Below are positions 5,963 to 12,642 of a stretch of DNA of 16,257 bases, one piece after another. How positions within the stretch are numbered: position 1 is the stretch's first letter; the number at the start of each line of letters is the position of its first letter. The notes beneath the pieces are model-generated. The model worked only from the letters and a program-made list of their open reading frames with translations, was not told the origin of the DNA and made no database searches. This DNA is from Pseudonocardiales bacterium (GTDB lineage Bacteria; Actinomycetota; Actinomycetes; Mycobacteriales; Jatrophihabitantaceae), in assembly GCA_030840415.1 (NCBI GenBank), contig JAVEEO010000075.1:1-16257 (forward strand), read 5' to 3'. A program made the position numbers and the translations under genes.

Positions 5963-8614
5963 GTGACCGTTGTACCGGTAAAGGCCGCCCCGTTCCAATC
6001 GAGTGACCGTGAGGATCCAGCCGATCGCAAGGCTGACGCACGCCGCCGCAATTTTCTGTACCAGGACGGCGTGATCCTCGCTTCGATCATCCGCGCGCTG
6101 GACTCACTCGGCCTGCTGGAAGCCGGCCCGGGTGAGCGATGCGGCCTTCCAGAAACTGGTTACCTGCACGTGGTCCGGCGCTGCCTCGCGAGCGTCGGCT
6201 GGTTCGGCGGTGACGCCGGGGCAGCAGGGTGGACGCCGACCGGGCGAGCAGCCCTACGTCATCGCGAGTACCTCGTACCGGCGGGCCAGTTCCTGGCCAG
6301 ATTTGCCAGCAGCGCACCCGATTCGTGGAAGACACCGTGGGATGCCGAGACCTCGACTGCCTTCTCAGCCGCAGTCAGGCGTTTCGAAGAATGGCATGCC
6401 AACGCCGAGCAGGATGAACTCGTAGGAGCCTTTCTGGAAGGAACTCTGGTAGTTCCGGCGATGTTGACACTTCGCGATCGGAAAGGCAGCGATCAGCTCA
6501 CACCGGACACCGAGTACCTCCTCACCTTGTTGGGCTGGATCGATTCCGATGGCCGCTGGACTCCGCAAGGCCAGGCATGCCGGAATTTCAGCGATCACTT
6601 CGGCATGGCGGGTTCCTACCTCCCCATGCTGGCTCACCTGGAAGAGCTGCTTCGGGGCGAGCTCGTGGTCAGCCCCGGCGGCTATGAGTGGCATTGCGAG
6701 CGCAAGCTGAATGTGCAGGCCAGCGCTGCTGCTCATCGCCGGTACTTCGCCGATGCGGACCCGATCTTCCGTGAGATATTCGCGTACGGTCCACGACCAG
6801 CCTTCATTGCCGACATGGGATGCGGCGACGGCAGCTGGCTGGCCCATCTGCACGGCATAGTCGGAGACGGCGTCCGTTACGTCGGAATCGACGCCAGCCC
6901 GGTGGCTCTGGACAATGCACGGCACACGCTGCTCACCGCTGGCGTACACGACCCGCTGCTGTTGCTTGGTGACGTCGCATCACCGCAGGAACTGCACATG
7001 CAACTGGCCGAACACGGGCTGTCAATCGAGGACGGCCTGCACATCCGCTCGTTCCTCGATCACGACCGAACCTACGTCGGCGGATCTCCGTCCGATGCCG
7101 CCAGCTCAGCTTCTGGTGCGTATGTGGCGCCCGACGGGTCGCCGCTGTCAGCCGCCGCGGTAGAGGCCGACCTCGTAGCGCATCTCGAGCGCTGGAAGCC
7201 GTATATCGGCAAGCACGGCATCGTTCTTCTCGAGGCGCACTGCGTGCCTCCGCAAGTTGCATCCCAGAATCTCGGCGCACTGCACTCGGTTGCCTTCGAT
7301 GCCTATCACGGCCTGTCACACCAGTACCCGGTGGAGTATTCGACCTTCATGAGCTCCTGTCGGAAAGCTGGCCTGACTGCGGTCAGCCACCTCGAGCGCC
7401 GCTATCCGACCACGCGCCCTTTTGTCGCGGTCTCGCTCAATCGATTCCTGTGGGCGCAACCCGATCCCCTGGAAGTGGTTCAGTCAGGTGGTCGAGATGG
7501 GGCGCATCGGGCGACTGCGGTTACCAGCCGGAGCCCCGCCCCGGCCCGGCAGTCGGACGGCTGGTCTCCGGAACCGGGAGCCGACGTGAGCGACGGCCGT
7601 GGCCTGCATGAACTGCTCTATTTCGACGGCGCCCTGGCTCAGCCCCGCAGGTGGTGCGCCGGCGCAACCGGAGTCGTGGTCCGCGACGTCCTGGCTGCGG
7701 TCAACGCGCGCGCTGAGCAGGCACGCAGGGGCGACGTCATTCGAGTCCTCGATTATGGGGCGGGTACCGGCCTGGCGTCGATCGAACTCTCCAAGGCCTG
7801 CATCACGCAGGGTCTCCCCGGCCGCCTTGCCGATCTCGGCATAGGCTTCGAGCTTCATCTGGTCGACTTGCCAACCGGATGGTTCGCTCAGGGGTACGAA
7901 ATTCTGAAGGACGTCCCATGGGTCAGGTTTTCCTCTCTGCGAGGAAATGGTCGGCCATTCCGAGATCTTCTCGAAGTCACGGAAGGTGTGCACGTTGACG
8001 TAGTGATGGCGAATATGGTGTTCCACCTGCTCCGCGAGGGCCCGATGCAGCGCACAGCGGACTCGATCGCGGCTGTCCTGGCCCCCGGTGGGAAACTGGT
8101 CTTCAGTGCGCCCGACCTCGCGCCCGCCACCACGCACTCCGTGCTCTTCCACGACGCCAACCGCCTGCTCAGACGACACTGGCTGGATGCGTTGGACGCA
8201 GCCGACCCGCACGGTTTGCCCTCGCCACTGCGTGAGGCAGTTACCGGCGCGCGGGCAGCTCCGAGACTGCTTACCCAGCAGCGTGCGGATCGCCGAATAC
8301 TGCCCGCGCCGCAGTCCGTTGCGGGCGTAGCCGCAACTCTGCAGCGCTCTATGACCGGCACGACAACCCGTCAGACGTTCGAATTGCTGTTCGAAGAAAG
8401 CCTGGCGACCGCACTCGTCCCATCGAATCAGGCGGAATACCTCGCCGAGATCACTCACCGGACGACGCGAGAGGCAGTCATTCGCTATATCATGCGCGAA
8501 TATGTTTTCCCGGAACTCTCGATTGGGCCGGCCGGCACTGGTCTGGGTTTCAACATTGAGTGGAAGTTCGGCATCTTCGAGCGCACTGCCCCCCGCAGCG
8601 AATCGTTGGTCTAA
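5963..8614 (+). CDS. Tandem double SAM-methyltransferase protein with an AprA MT1-like first domain
   Basis: An 883-residue cytosolic protein with two methyltransferase domains. Residues 1-270 form a helical, winged-helix-like region with two similar segments, WTPTGRA (90-96) and WTPQGQA (199-205). MT-A has SAM motif I IADMGCGDGSW (282-292), acidic Asp310 in YVGIDAS, HIRSFLDHDR (360-369) and AFDAYHGLSHQYPVE (445-459); these histidine blocks recall the mononuclear-iron methyltransferase MT1 of apratoxin synthase AprA. A low-complexity linker (about 505-545) leads to MT-B: VLDYGAGTGLA (595-605), Asp635 in LHLVDLP, VVMANMVFHLL (680-690) and LAPGGKLVFS (706-715). GTG is chosen because AAGGAG (5951-5956) stands 6 bases upstream. 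AprA homologues act on carrier-bound malonyl or methylmalonyl units, but no PKS, ACP or GNAT domain is visible here, so the substrate is unknown. Its stop codon lies inside the IS target duplication. Codon bias is weaker than in neighbours, suggesting transfer. Confidence 0.75.
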   Translation: MTVVPVKAAPFQSSDREDPADRKADARRRNFLYQDGVILASIIRALDSLGLLEAGPGERCGLPETGYLHVVRRCLASVGWFGGDAGAAGWTPTGRAALRHREYLVPAGQFLARFASSAPDSWKTPWDAETSTAFSAAVRRFEEWHANAEQDELVGAFLEGTLVVPAMLTLRDRKGSDQLTPDTEYLLTLLGWIDSDGRWTPQGQACRNFSDHFGMAGSYLPMLAHLEELLRGELVVSPGGYEWHCERKLNVQASAAAHRRYFADADPIFREIFAYGPRPAFIADMGCGDGSWLAHLHGIVGDGVRYVGIDASPVALDNARHTLLTAGVHDPLLLLGDVASPQELHMQLAEHGLSIEDGLHIRSFLDHDRTYVGGSPSDAASSASGAYVAPDGSPLSAAAVEADLVAHLERWKPYIGKHGIVLLEAHCVPPQVASQNLGALHSVAFDAYHGLSHQYPVEYSTFMSSCRKAGLTAVSHLERRYPTTRPFVAVSLNRFLWAQPDPLEVVQSGGRDGAHRATAVTSRSPAPARQSDGWSPEPGADVSDGRGLHELLYFDGALAQPRRWCAGATGVVVRDVLAAVNARAEQARRGDVIRVLDYGAGTGLASIELSKACITQGLPGRLADLGIGFELHLVDLPTGWFAQGYEILKDVPWVRFSSLRGNGRPFRDLLEVTEGVHVDVVMANMVFHLLREGPMQRTADSIAAVLAPGGKLVFSAPDLAPATTHSVLFHDANRLLRRHWLDALDAADPHGLPSPLREAVTGARAAPRLLTQQRADRRILPAPQSVAGVAATLQRSMTGTTTRQTFELLFEESLATALVPSNQAEYLAEITHRTTREAVIRYIMREYVFPELSIGPAGTGLGFNIEWKFGIFERTAPRSESLV

Positions 8615-8618
8615 TTTG
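8611..8618. repeat. Left target-site duplication of the IS1595-family element
   Basis: CTAATTTG directly abuts the left terminal inverted repeat and is repeated perfectly at 12245-12252. Eight bases is the duplication size known for IS1595-family elements. This copy contains the TAA stop codon of the double-methyltransferase gene (8612-8614). Confidence 0.9.
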
Positions 8619-8644
8619 GGTAATAATATACTTGACTCACCCGG
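8619..8644 (+). repeat. Left terminal inverted repeat
   Basis: Starts GGTAATAATATACTTGACTC. It pairs with the inverted copy at 12219-12244 with mismatches at positions 3, 7, 13, 14 and 24. The inner block TGACTCACC is fully conserved and supplies part of the -35 of the transposase promoter. Confidence 0.88.
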
Positions 8645-8660
8645 TATGACGTCGTAGACT
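8632..8660 (+). promoter_or_regulatory. Transposase promoter built into the left inverted repeat
   Basis: TTGACT (8632-8637) and TAGACT (8655-8660) are separated by exactly 17 bases and fit a housekeeping-sigma -35/-10 pair. The transposase ATG begins 8 bases after the -10, with no ribosome site between, which implies a leaderless transcript. The -35 lies inside the terminal repeat, so transposase binding could repress transcription; that last point is inference. Confidence 0.6.
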
Positions 8661-8667
8661 CACCTAC

Positions 8668-9595
8668 ATGGGCGAGGGCAAGCTTCCTGAGACGCTGATC
8701 GAGGCGATCCGGTACTTCTCCGATCTTGACGTGTGCACCGAGTTCGTCGCCAAGATGCGGTGGCCGGAAGGCCCGGTGTGCGAGCGGTGCGGCGGTGTCG
8801 AACACTCCTACCTCACCACCCGCCGGGTGTGGAAGTGCAAGGGTTGTAAGCGGCAGTTCTCCGTCAAGGTCGGCACGATCTTCGAGGACTCCCCTCTGGG
8901 GCTGGACAAGTGGCTTCCGGCCGTGTGGCTGATCGCCAATTCCAAGAACGGCATTTCGTCCTACGAGCTGGGCCGGGCGTTGGGTGTGACTCAGAAGTCG
9001 GCGTGGTTCATGCTGCTCCGGATTCGGCTTGCGTTGCAGGCGGGCGGGTTCGACAAAATCGACGGCATAGCCGAGATTGACGAAACGTTCATCGGCGGCA
9101 AGGCCCGCAACATGCACAAGGCCGAGCGTGCCCGCAAGATCACCGGCACTGGCGGCAAGGACAAGACAATCGTGGTCGGCGCGTTGGAGCGCGGCGGGAA
9201 GGTCCGCGCCACGGTCGCACCCGACCGGACCCGCGCCACCCTGCACGGCTACGTCCAGGAGAACGTCACGCCCGGCGCGACCGTCTACACCGACGCACTC
9301 GACTCCTACACCGGGTTGGAGCGCGACTACGAGCACCAGACGGTTGACCACGCCGTTCAGTACGTGGACGGGCAGGTGCACTGCCAACGGCATCGAGAAC
9401 TTCTGGTCGCTGCTCAAGCGTGGCCTGCACGGCACCTACATCGCCGTTGAGCCGTTCCACCTGTTCCGGTACCTGGACGAGCGGGTATTCACCTTCAACC
9501 ACCGCGACCTGACCGACCTTGGCCGGTTCACCGCCGTCCTGGGCTCGGTATCGTCGCGACGTCTGACCTACGCCGAACTGATCGGGAAGGCATAA
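8668..9595 (+). pseudogene. IS1595-family (ISXO2-like) transposase, frameshifted
   Basis: DDE-type transposase that would be about 308 residues if intact, typical for the family. The N-terminal zinc ribbon has Cys38, Cys41, Cys57 and Cys60. Catalytic aspartates are Asp138 (AEIDETFIGG) and Asp209 (VYTDALDSY). After YVDGQVH the frame breaks at about 9382: one extra T in CACTGCC moves the rest, NGIENFWSLLKRGLHGTY and the C-terminus ending ELIGKA, into the +1 frame. Removing that base restores VHANGIENFW. As read, translation ends in an unrelated tail at 9450 and loses the third catalytic motif. There is no A-rich slippery heptamer at the site, and the family is not known to need frameshifting, so I treat it as a mutation or read error. 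ATG 8668 has no ribosome site, consistent with a leaderless start. Confidence 0.88.
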
Positions 9596-9606
9596 GGTGA
9601 CCGGCC

Positions 9607-9753
9607 ATGAGTGACACCGCGAGTAGTAGCGGCCAGCCCCCGCCAGAGCCGGACGACGGCCGGTCACCGTTCGAACGGTTCGAGGATGTCCTACGCAAGG
9701 TTGTCTCAGTGCCGAAGTCCGAGCTTCCGAAGAAGCGCGACAGAGAACGCTAG
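9607..9753 (+). CDS. 48-residue transposase-companion protein with VPKSE motif
   Basis: A small soluble, highly charged protein. A disordered proline/aspartate-rich start is followed by SPFERFEDVLRKVVSVPKSE (20-39) and a basic tail KKRDRER. Short proteins with an F-x-R-F...VPKSE pattern are often seen directly downstream of IS1595/ISXO2-type transposases; this is recalled, not searched. The ATG is preceded at 6 bases by AAGGTGA, overlapping the transposase stop region, and the TAG ends 2 bases before the next gene, so translation is probably coupled through the operon. Its role is unknown; an accessory to transposition or an antitoxin-like binding peptide are possibilities only. Confidence 0.6.
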   Translation: MSDTASSSGQPPPEPDDGRSPFERFEDVLRKVVSVPKSELPKKRDRER

Positions 9754-9755
9754 GC

Positions 9756-10598
9756 ATGGTCGCCGCACTCGACGGTGTAGCGATCAAGCTCGACCGGGCC
9801 GCTGAGCACTTCGAAACCCTCGATGCCGGACTCAGGCAGTTCATCGAACTCGAACTGTCGAATAGCTCCCGTCTCGTGCGTGACATAGACCCGGACGAGC
9901 GTGGGTGGCAGTTCCTCAAGTGGGGCAGCGTGCCCGAGCCTGACCGGCGTCTCGGCGCGATCCTTGGCGACTTCGTTCACAACGTCAGGTCGGCCCTCGA
10001 CCAGACCATGTGGCAGCTGGTGAAGGCCAACGGGGCAACTCCCGGGAAGCACACACAGTGGCCGGTATCGGAGACTGAGGGTCAATGGCGCGTCGATATC
10101 ACTGAACGCGATGTTTCCAAACTGGGTCCAGCGCCAACGGCCGGACTGTCGAACGATGCGTTCGAGCTTGTACGACAGTTCCAGCCCTTCCAGGCTGGCA
10201 GGAGACTCCGGTCGAAAGACCCCCTGCTGCTCCTGCATCGGCTCTCGAACGTAGACAAGCACCGGACCATGCACGTCGCCGCGTCCTACCCGGTTGAAGT
10301 GCTGCCCAACATGCGGATCACTCCCGCCGGGTACTTGGAACTGACCTCCGTCCAGGCGCCGACGCGGCCAATCCTCATCAGCGAAGGCGCAATACTCGTG
10401 CGTTTCAAGCTGCGAAAGGTCCGCTGGCCCCCATCGGAAGGCGTGGTAGTGCAGGTGCAAGCGCCGGGCATCGGCTTGCAACTTGCCTTCACCCTCGATG
10501 GCGAACCGATCGCCACATTGGGGCATCTGGACGAGATGTTGACCAAAGCGAGGAGCGTTCATGCCGCAGCCCTCGCCCTGCCCGAACTGACGCCCTGA
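9756..10598 (+). CDS. Cargo protein A: GDxxHNxR / NxDKHR family, function unknown
   Basis: A 280-residue predicted soluble protein of a widespread but unnamed family. Its hallmarks are GDFVHNVRSALDQTMW (71-86), a QPF segment near 143-145 and HRLSNVDKHR (161-170) followed by an ASYP turn. The C-terminal third is beta-rich (about 185-250) and ends in a helix. The first motif lies in an amphipathic helix and the His, Asn, Arg, Asp and Lys residues are the obvious candidates for an active or binding site. The ATG lies 2 bases after the stop of the 48-residue gene, with only a weak ribosome site, implying coupling. A paralogue follows 28 bases later. Neither enzymatic function nor a defence role is established. 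The protein resembles HEPN proteins only superficially (helical start, R and H residues). Confidence 0.75.
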   Translation: MVAALDGVAIKLDRAAEHFETLDAGLRQFIELELSNSSRLVRDIDPDERGWQFLKWGSVPEPDRRLGAILGDFVHNVRSALDQTMWQLVKANGATPGKHTQWPVSETEGQWRVDITERDVSKLGPAPTAGLSNDAFELVRQFQPFQAGRRLRSKDPLLLLHRLSNVDKHRTMHVAASYPVEVLPNMRITPAGYLELTSVQAPTRPILISEGAILVRFKLRKVRWPPSEGVVVQVQAPGIGLQLAFTLDGEPIATLGHLDEMLTKARSVHAAALALPELTP

Positions 10599-10626
10599 AT
10601 GGCGGCGGCGACCGGAGGATGATCCG

Positions 10627-11439
10627 TTGACATATTCACTACATCCAACCCTTGAAGCCAGACGGCGTCTTGACCACGCGCTTGTGTACTGCGACAAGCT
10701 CGACAGCGAAGTCCGGGCATTCTTGGAGAGCAACCCCTTCGGATACGTCACTAAGCACGATCGTGAAGAGGGCCGCTACTTCGCGCACGCTAAGATCCTC
10801 AGGCGTCCGCCGGCTAGCCTCGGTCTGCTGACCGGTGACGCGATTCATAACATCCGCGCTAGCCTCGACAATCTCTTCTGGGCATTCGCTTGCCGATTCC
10901 ACAACCCGCCGAGAAATCACCGCATCGCGTTCCCCATCTTCAAGGACCAAAGTCGTCGAGGTAGCAAGCCCGGATGGGACGTGGGCCTCAATTACCTGCG
11001 TTCGGTGGCCCCCGCTGTCGGGACTGTCATCACCGACCTTCAGCCGTTTGAGCGCAGCAAGGCTGACCCGAGTGGAGATCCATTGTGGATGCTCGAACGC
11101 CTCTGGAACGACGACAAGCACAAGCGCGTCGTGCCGGTCGCAAGCGCGCTCCCATTGGACCCGCGAGTGCAGATCAGAGCTATAGGCGGGGACTTCCGCG
11201 TCAGGGCACGCACTCGCGGGTTCTTCGCTAACAGCGGCCCGTTTGAGGATGACGCTGTACTCGCAGGCTGCATGTACGACCCGGCTGGACACGTTGAGGG
11301 TGATCTCGAATTCATATTCACCTTCGACGTAGCCTTTCCCAAGGAAGGGCCAGCAAGAGGTGCGCCGCTGGCCAATTTGGTTCGTGGCTTGCACGACCAT
11401 GTCCGCCACGAGGTCTTGCCTCGGTTCGAAGGGCTGTAG
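10627..11439 (+). CDS. Cargo protein B: paralogue of cargo protein A
   Basis: A 270-residue predicted soluble protein. GDAIHNIRASLDNLFW (70-85), LQPF (138-141) and ERLWNDDKHK (157-166) repeat the motifs of cargo protein A in the same order and almost the same spacing (motif 1 to DKH is 96 residues in A and 93 in B). Elsewhere the two are diverged, so the duplication is old or the genes were acquired as a pair. The start is TTG, chosen because GGAGG (10614-10618) stands 8 bases upstream and no ATG exists in frame nearby. A strong hairpin terminator follows 20 bases after the stop, closing the transposase-companion-A-B operon. Function is unknown; the two may form a heteromer. Confidence 0.72.
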   Translation: MTYSLHPTLEARRRLDHALVYCDKLDSEVRAFLESNPFGYVTKHDREEGRYFAHAKILRRPPASLGLLTGDAIHNIRASLDNLFWAFACRFHNPPRNHRIAFPIFKDQSRRGSKPGWDVGLNYLRSVAPAVGTVITDLQPFERSKADPSGDPLWMLERLWNDDKHKRVVPVASALPLDPRVQIRAIGGDFRVRARTRGFFANSGPFEDDAVLAGCMYDPAGHVEGDLEFIFTFDVAFPKEGPARGAPLANLVRGLHDHVRHEVLPRFEGL

Positions 11440-11459
11440 ACCCGTCACGTCGAAGGGGA

Positions 11460-11489
11460 ACCGAGGCGGCGTCACGACGCCGCCTCGGT
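11460..11489 (+). terminator. Strong hairpin terminator of the element operon
   Basis: A perfect 13-bp stem (ACCGAGGCGGCGT, 11460-11472, with its complement at 11477-11489) encloses a CACG loop, 20 bases after the stop of cargo gene B. There is no long U-tract, which is usual for high-GC hosts. It separates the operon from the broken gene in the right part of the element. Confidence 0.75.
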
Positions 11490-11684
11490 GACATCGAGGC
11501 GGATGCAACGAAACTGTCGTAGGCGGCTTCTACCCTCTCGCCATGTTGACGACGTGACGGAAGGAGTAAGGCAGCCCCGACGAGTGAACGGGCTAGAGCA
11601 GTACCCAGAGGCGGCCCCGGCCGGTGCGCCAACACCGACCAGGGCCTTGATCGCACTACCTACCTTCGATAGGAGTACGACCCA

Positions 11685-12154
11685 ATGCAGCACAGTAACG
11701 AATGGGTGCCCACAAGTGAGCAGCCGTGGCGACCCATCCCGGACGACGACGACAGCGGCATCCGCTACCTGTTCGACTACGGCGCGCCCTGGTGCGCCGA
11801 CCGAGCCGGGCACCCGCAGTTCCAGGACGACGGCTACCCCTCGCTCAACCACCACCGAACCGAATGCCGCAGTTACGACGGTTGGTTCGGCGCGCTCAAC
11901 GATGAGGGGCGGCCGGGCTTCCTGTCGGCCTAGCTGGTGCGCCCGTTCCGGTTCGGCCAGCCGCGCACCGGCACCGCCGATGAAACCGGCTCGCTGTCGA
12001 GTTCGAACCGGCCGAAGACGACGGCGGGCCGCTGTTCCGCTGCACCGTCCCCGCGTCGATCATCCGCAACCTTGCCGCGCACCTGGCACAGACAGCCGGG
12101 GTCGCGGACGGGTGGCGACCACCGCACCATGTTCGGCAAGGGATGGCCGACTAG
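11685..12154 (+). pseudogene. Broken small Cys/His-containing gene in the element's right arm
   Basis: ATG 11685, with GGAG 9 bases upstream, opens an 82-codon frame (MQHSNEWVPTSEQPWR...) containing PWCADRAGHP and HRTECRSYDGW, ending at TAG 11931-11933. The same frame continues past the TAG as LVRPFRFGQPRTGTADETGS. At about 11995 a one-base loss would join it to a protein-like frame containing VEFEPAEDDGGPLFRC and VPASIIRNLAAHLAQTAGVA, ending at TAG 12152-12154. I read this as one gene of about 156 codons damaged by a nonsense codon and a frameshift. The layout (WC...GHP...C, then an acidic strand and an alanine-rich helix) recalls actinobacterial DUF6907-type proteins, from memory and uncertain. 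Alternatively the first 82 codons are a genuine short gene. The 195 bases before it (11490-11684) show nothing definite. Confidence 0.5.
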
Positions 12155-12174
12155 GCCCTGACCGATTCGGAGGG

Positions 12175-12206
12175 CGGCAGGCGCTTCCGCAAGGACGCAC
12201 CTGCCG
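12175..12206 (+). terminator. Hairpin near the right end of the element
   Basis: CGGCAGGCGC (12175-12184) and GCACCTGCCG (12197-12206) can pair with one mismatch around a 12-base loop, 21 bases after the stop of the broken gene and just inside the right inverted repeat. It is likely that gene's terminator and may shield the element from read-through. Confidence 0.45.
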
Positions 12207-12218
12207 TTCCCCGAAGGG

Positions 12219-12244
12219 CCAGGTGAGTCAGCTATATCATTGCC
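12219..12244 (-). repeat. Right terminal inverted repeat
   Basis: Read on the minus strand it begins GGCAATGATATAGCTGACTC and matches the left repeat at 21 of 26 positions. The -35-like TTGACT of the left copy is CTGACT here, so an equally good inward promoter is not expected at this end. Confidence 0.88.
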
Positions 12245-12252
12245 CTAATTTG
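12245..12252. repeat. Right target-site duplication
   Basis: CTAATTTG, identical to 8611-8618, directly abuts the right inverted repeat. Joining the two flanks at one copy reconstructs the pre-insertion sequence in which the double-methyltransferase gene ends a few bases before 12253. Confidence 0.9.
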
Positions 12253-12335
12253 GGTCGGTTCGCACGTCGTCGGATTCGCCGGGTAACACGAATGCTGGCG
12301 ACATTCCGTCCCGTTCCCAGCTCTTGGAGTGCGGT

Positions 12336-12639
12336 ATGTCCACGTCATTACAGGACGACGCGCCCTGATTGCGTCGCTGGCGACCGTCCGAACGGCCACC
12401 CGTCGGCAGACGGCTCGCAGGCAGCCACCTCGGCGACCGGCCAACCGGCTCGGCCAGCCGCTGCCCGACCGGATGCCACACCAACGAGGGCAACAACGGG
12501 CTCGGCAGCAGAACCAGCACGGGATCCATGGCACAGGACGCTATCGCCGCGGACTCCAGACGCACCCGCTGAGCCGGACTCGGGAGCCGGCTCGCAGCCC
12601 TTGCCGCCGGCTCGTACGGGCTCATGGGCGCCGTCCTAG
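12336..12639 (+). pseudogene. Possible frameshifted A/P/T/S-rich ORF, original downstream neighbour of the double methyltransferase
   Basis: ATG 12336 has GGAG (12326-12329) 6 bases upstream and starts MSTSLQDDAP before a TGA at 12366-12368. Skipping one base (the T at 12366) leads into an open frame to TAG 12637-12639 whose product is rich in Ala, Pro, Thr and Ser and lacks hydrophobic segments or recognisable motifs. In GC-rich DNA such frames arise by chance, so this is weak; the good ribosome site is the main support. If real, it was separated from the methyltransferase gene by the IS insertion. Confidence 0.22.
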
Positions 12640-12642
12640 GAT
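12637..12642 (+). promoter_or_regulatory. -10-like hexamer for leaderless hydrolase transcription
   Basis: TAGGAT (TANNNT type) ends 6 bases before the GTG start of the hydrolase, the spacing expected when transcription starts at the start codon. No well-placed ribosome site lies between them. A clear -35 is not visible, so this is tentative. Confidence 0.35.

Larger units (their letters stand above)
8619..12244 (+). mobile_element. 3,626-bp IS1595-family (ISXO2-like) element carrying cargo genes
   Basis: The boundaries come from the sequence itself: 26-bp terminal inverted repeats matching at 21 of 26 positions (8619-8644 and 12219-12244), flanked by a perfect 8-bp direct repeat CTAATTTG. 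A simple IS of this family is about 1 kb; here about 2.6 kb of extra DNA sits between the transposase and the right end. In order the element holds a leaderless promoter in the left repeat, a frameshifted transposase, a 48-residue companion, two paralogous 270-280-residue proteins, a hairpin terminator, a broken small gene and a second hairpin. All genes point rightwards and the first four form a tight operon. Some IS1595-family members are known to carry passenger genes; this particular cargo I do not recognise. No second IS is present, so it is not a composite transposon. Confidence 0.88.

Noticed and set aside
9370..9395. Programmed translational frameshift in the transposase
   Set aside because: No slippery heptamer or downstream stimulatory structure was seen, and IS1595-family transposases are normally single-frame.
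9756..11439. Calling the cargo pair HEPN toxins or a toxin-antitoxin system
   Set aside because: A helical N-terminus and R/H residues are suggestive, but the spacing does not match the canonical R-x4-6-H motif and no antitoxin signature was found.
8611..12252. Composite transposon flanked by two IS copies
   Set aside because: There is one transposase only, and the inverted repeats are single 26-bp ends, not full IS copies.
11488..12639. 383-codon plus-strand open frame across the right end of the element
   Set aside because: It runs through the terminator region, the broken cargo gene, the inverted repeat and the target duplication, and its composition is Arg/Pro/Thr-rich; a real gene would not span the insertion boundary. 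Only its last part is mentioned as a possible remnant.
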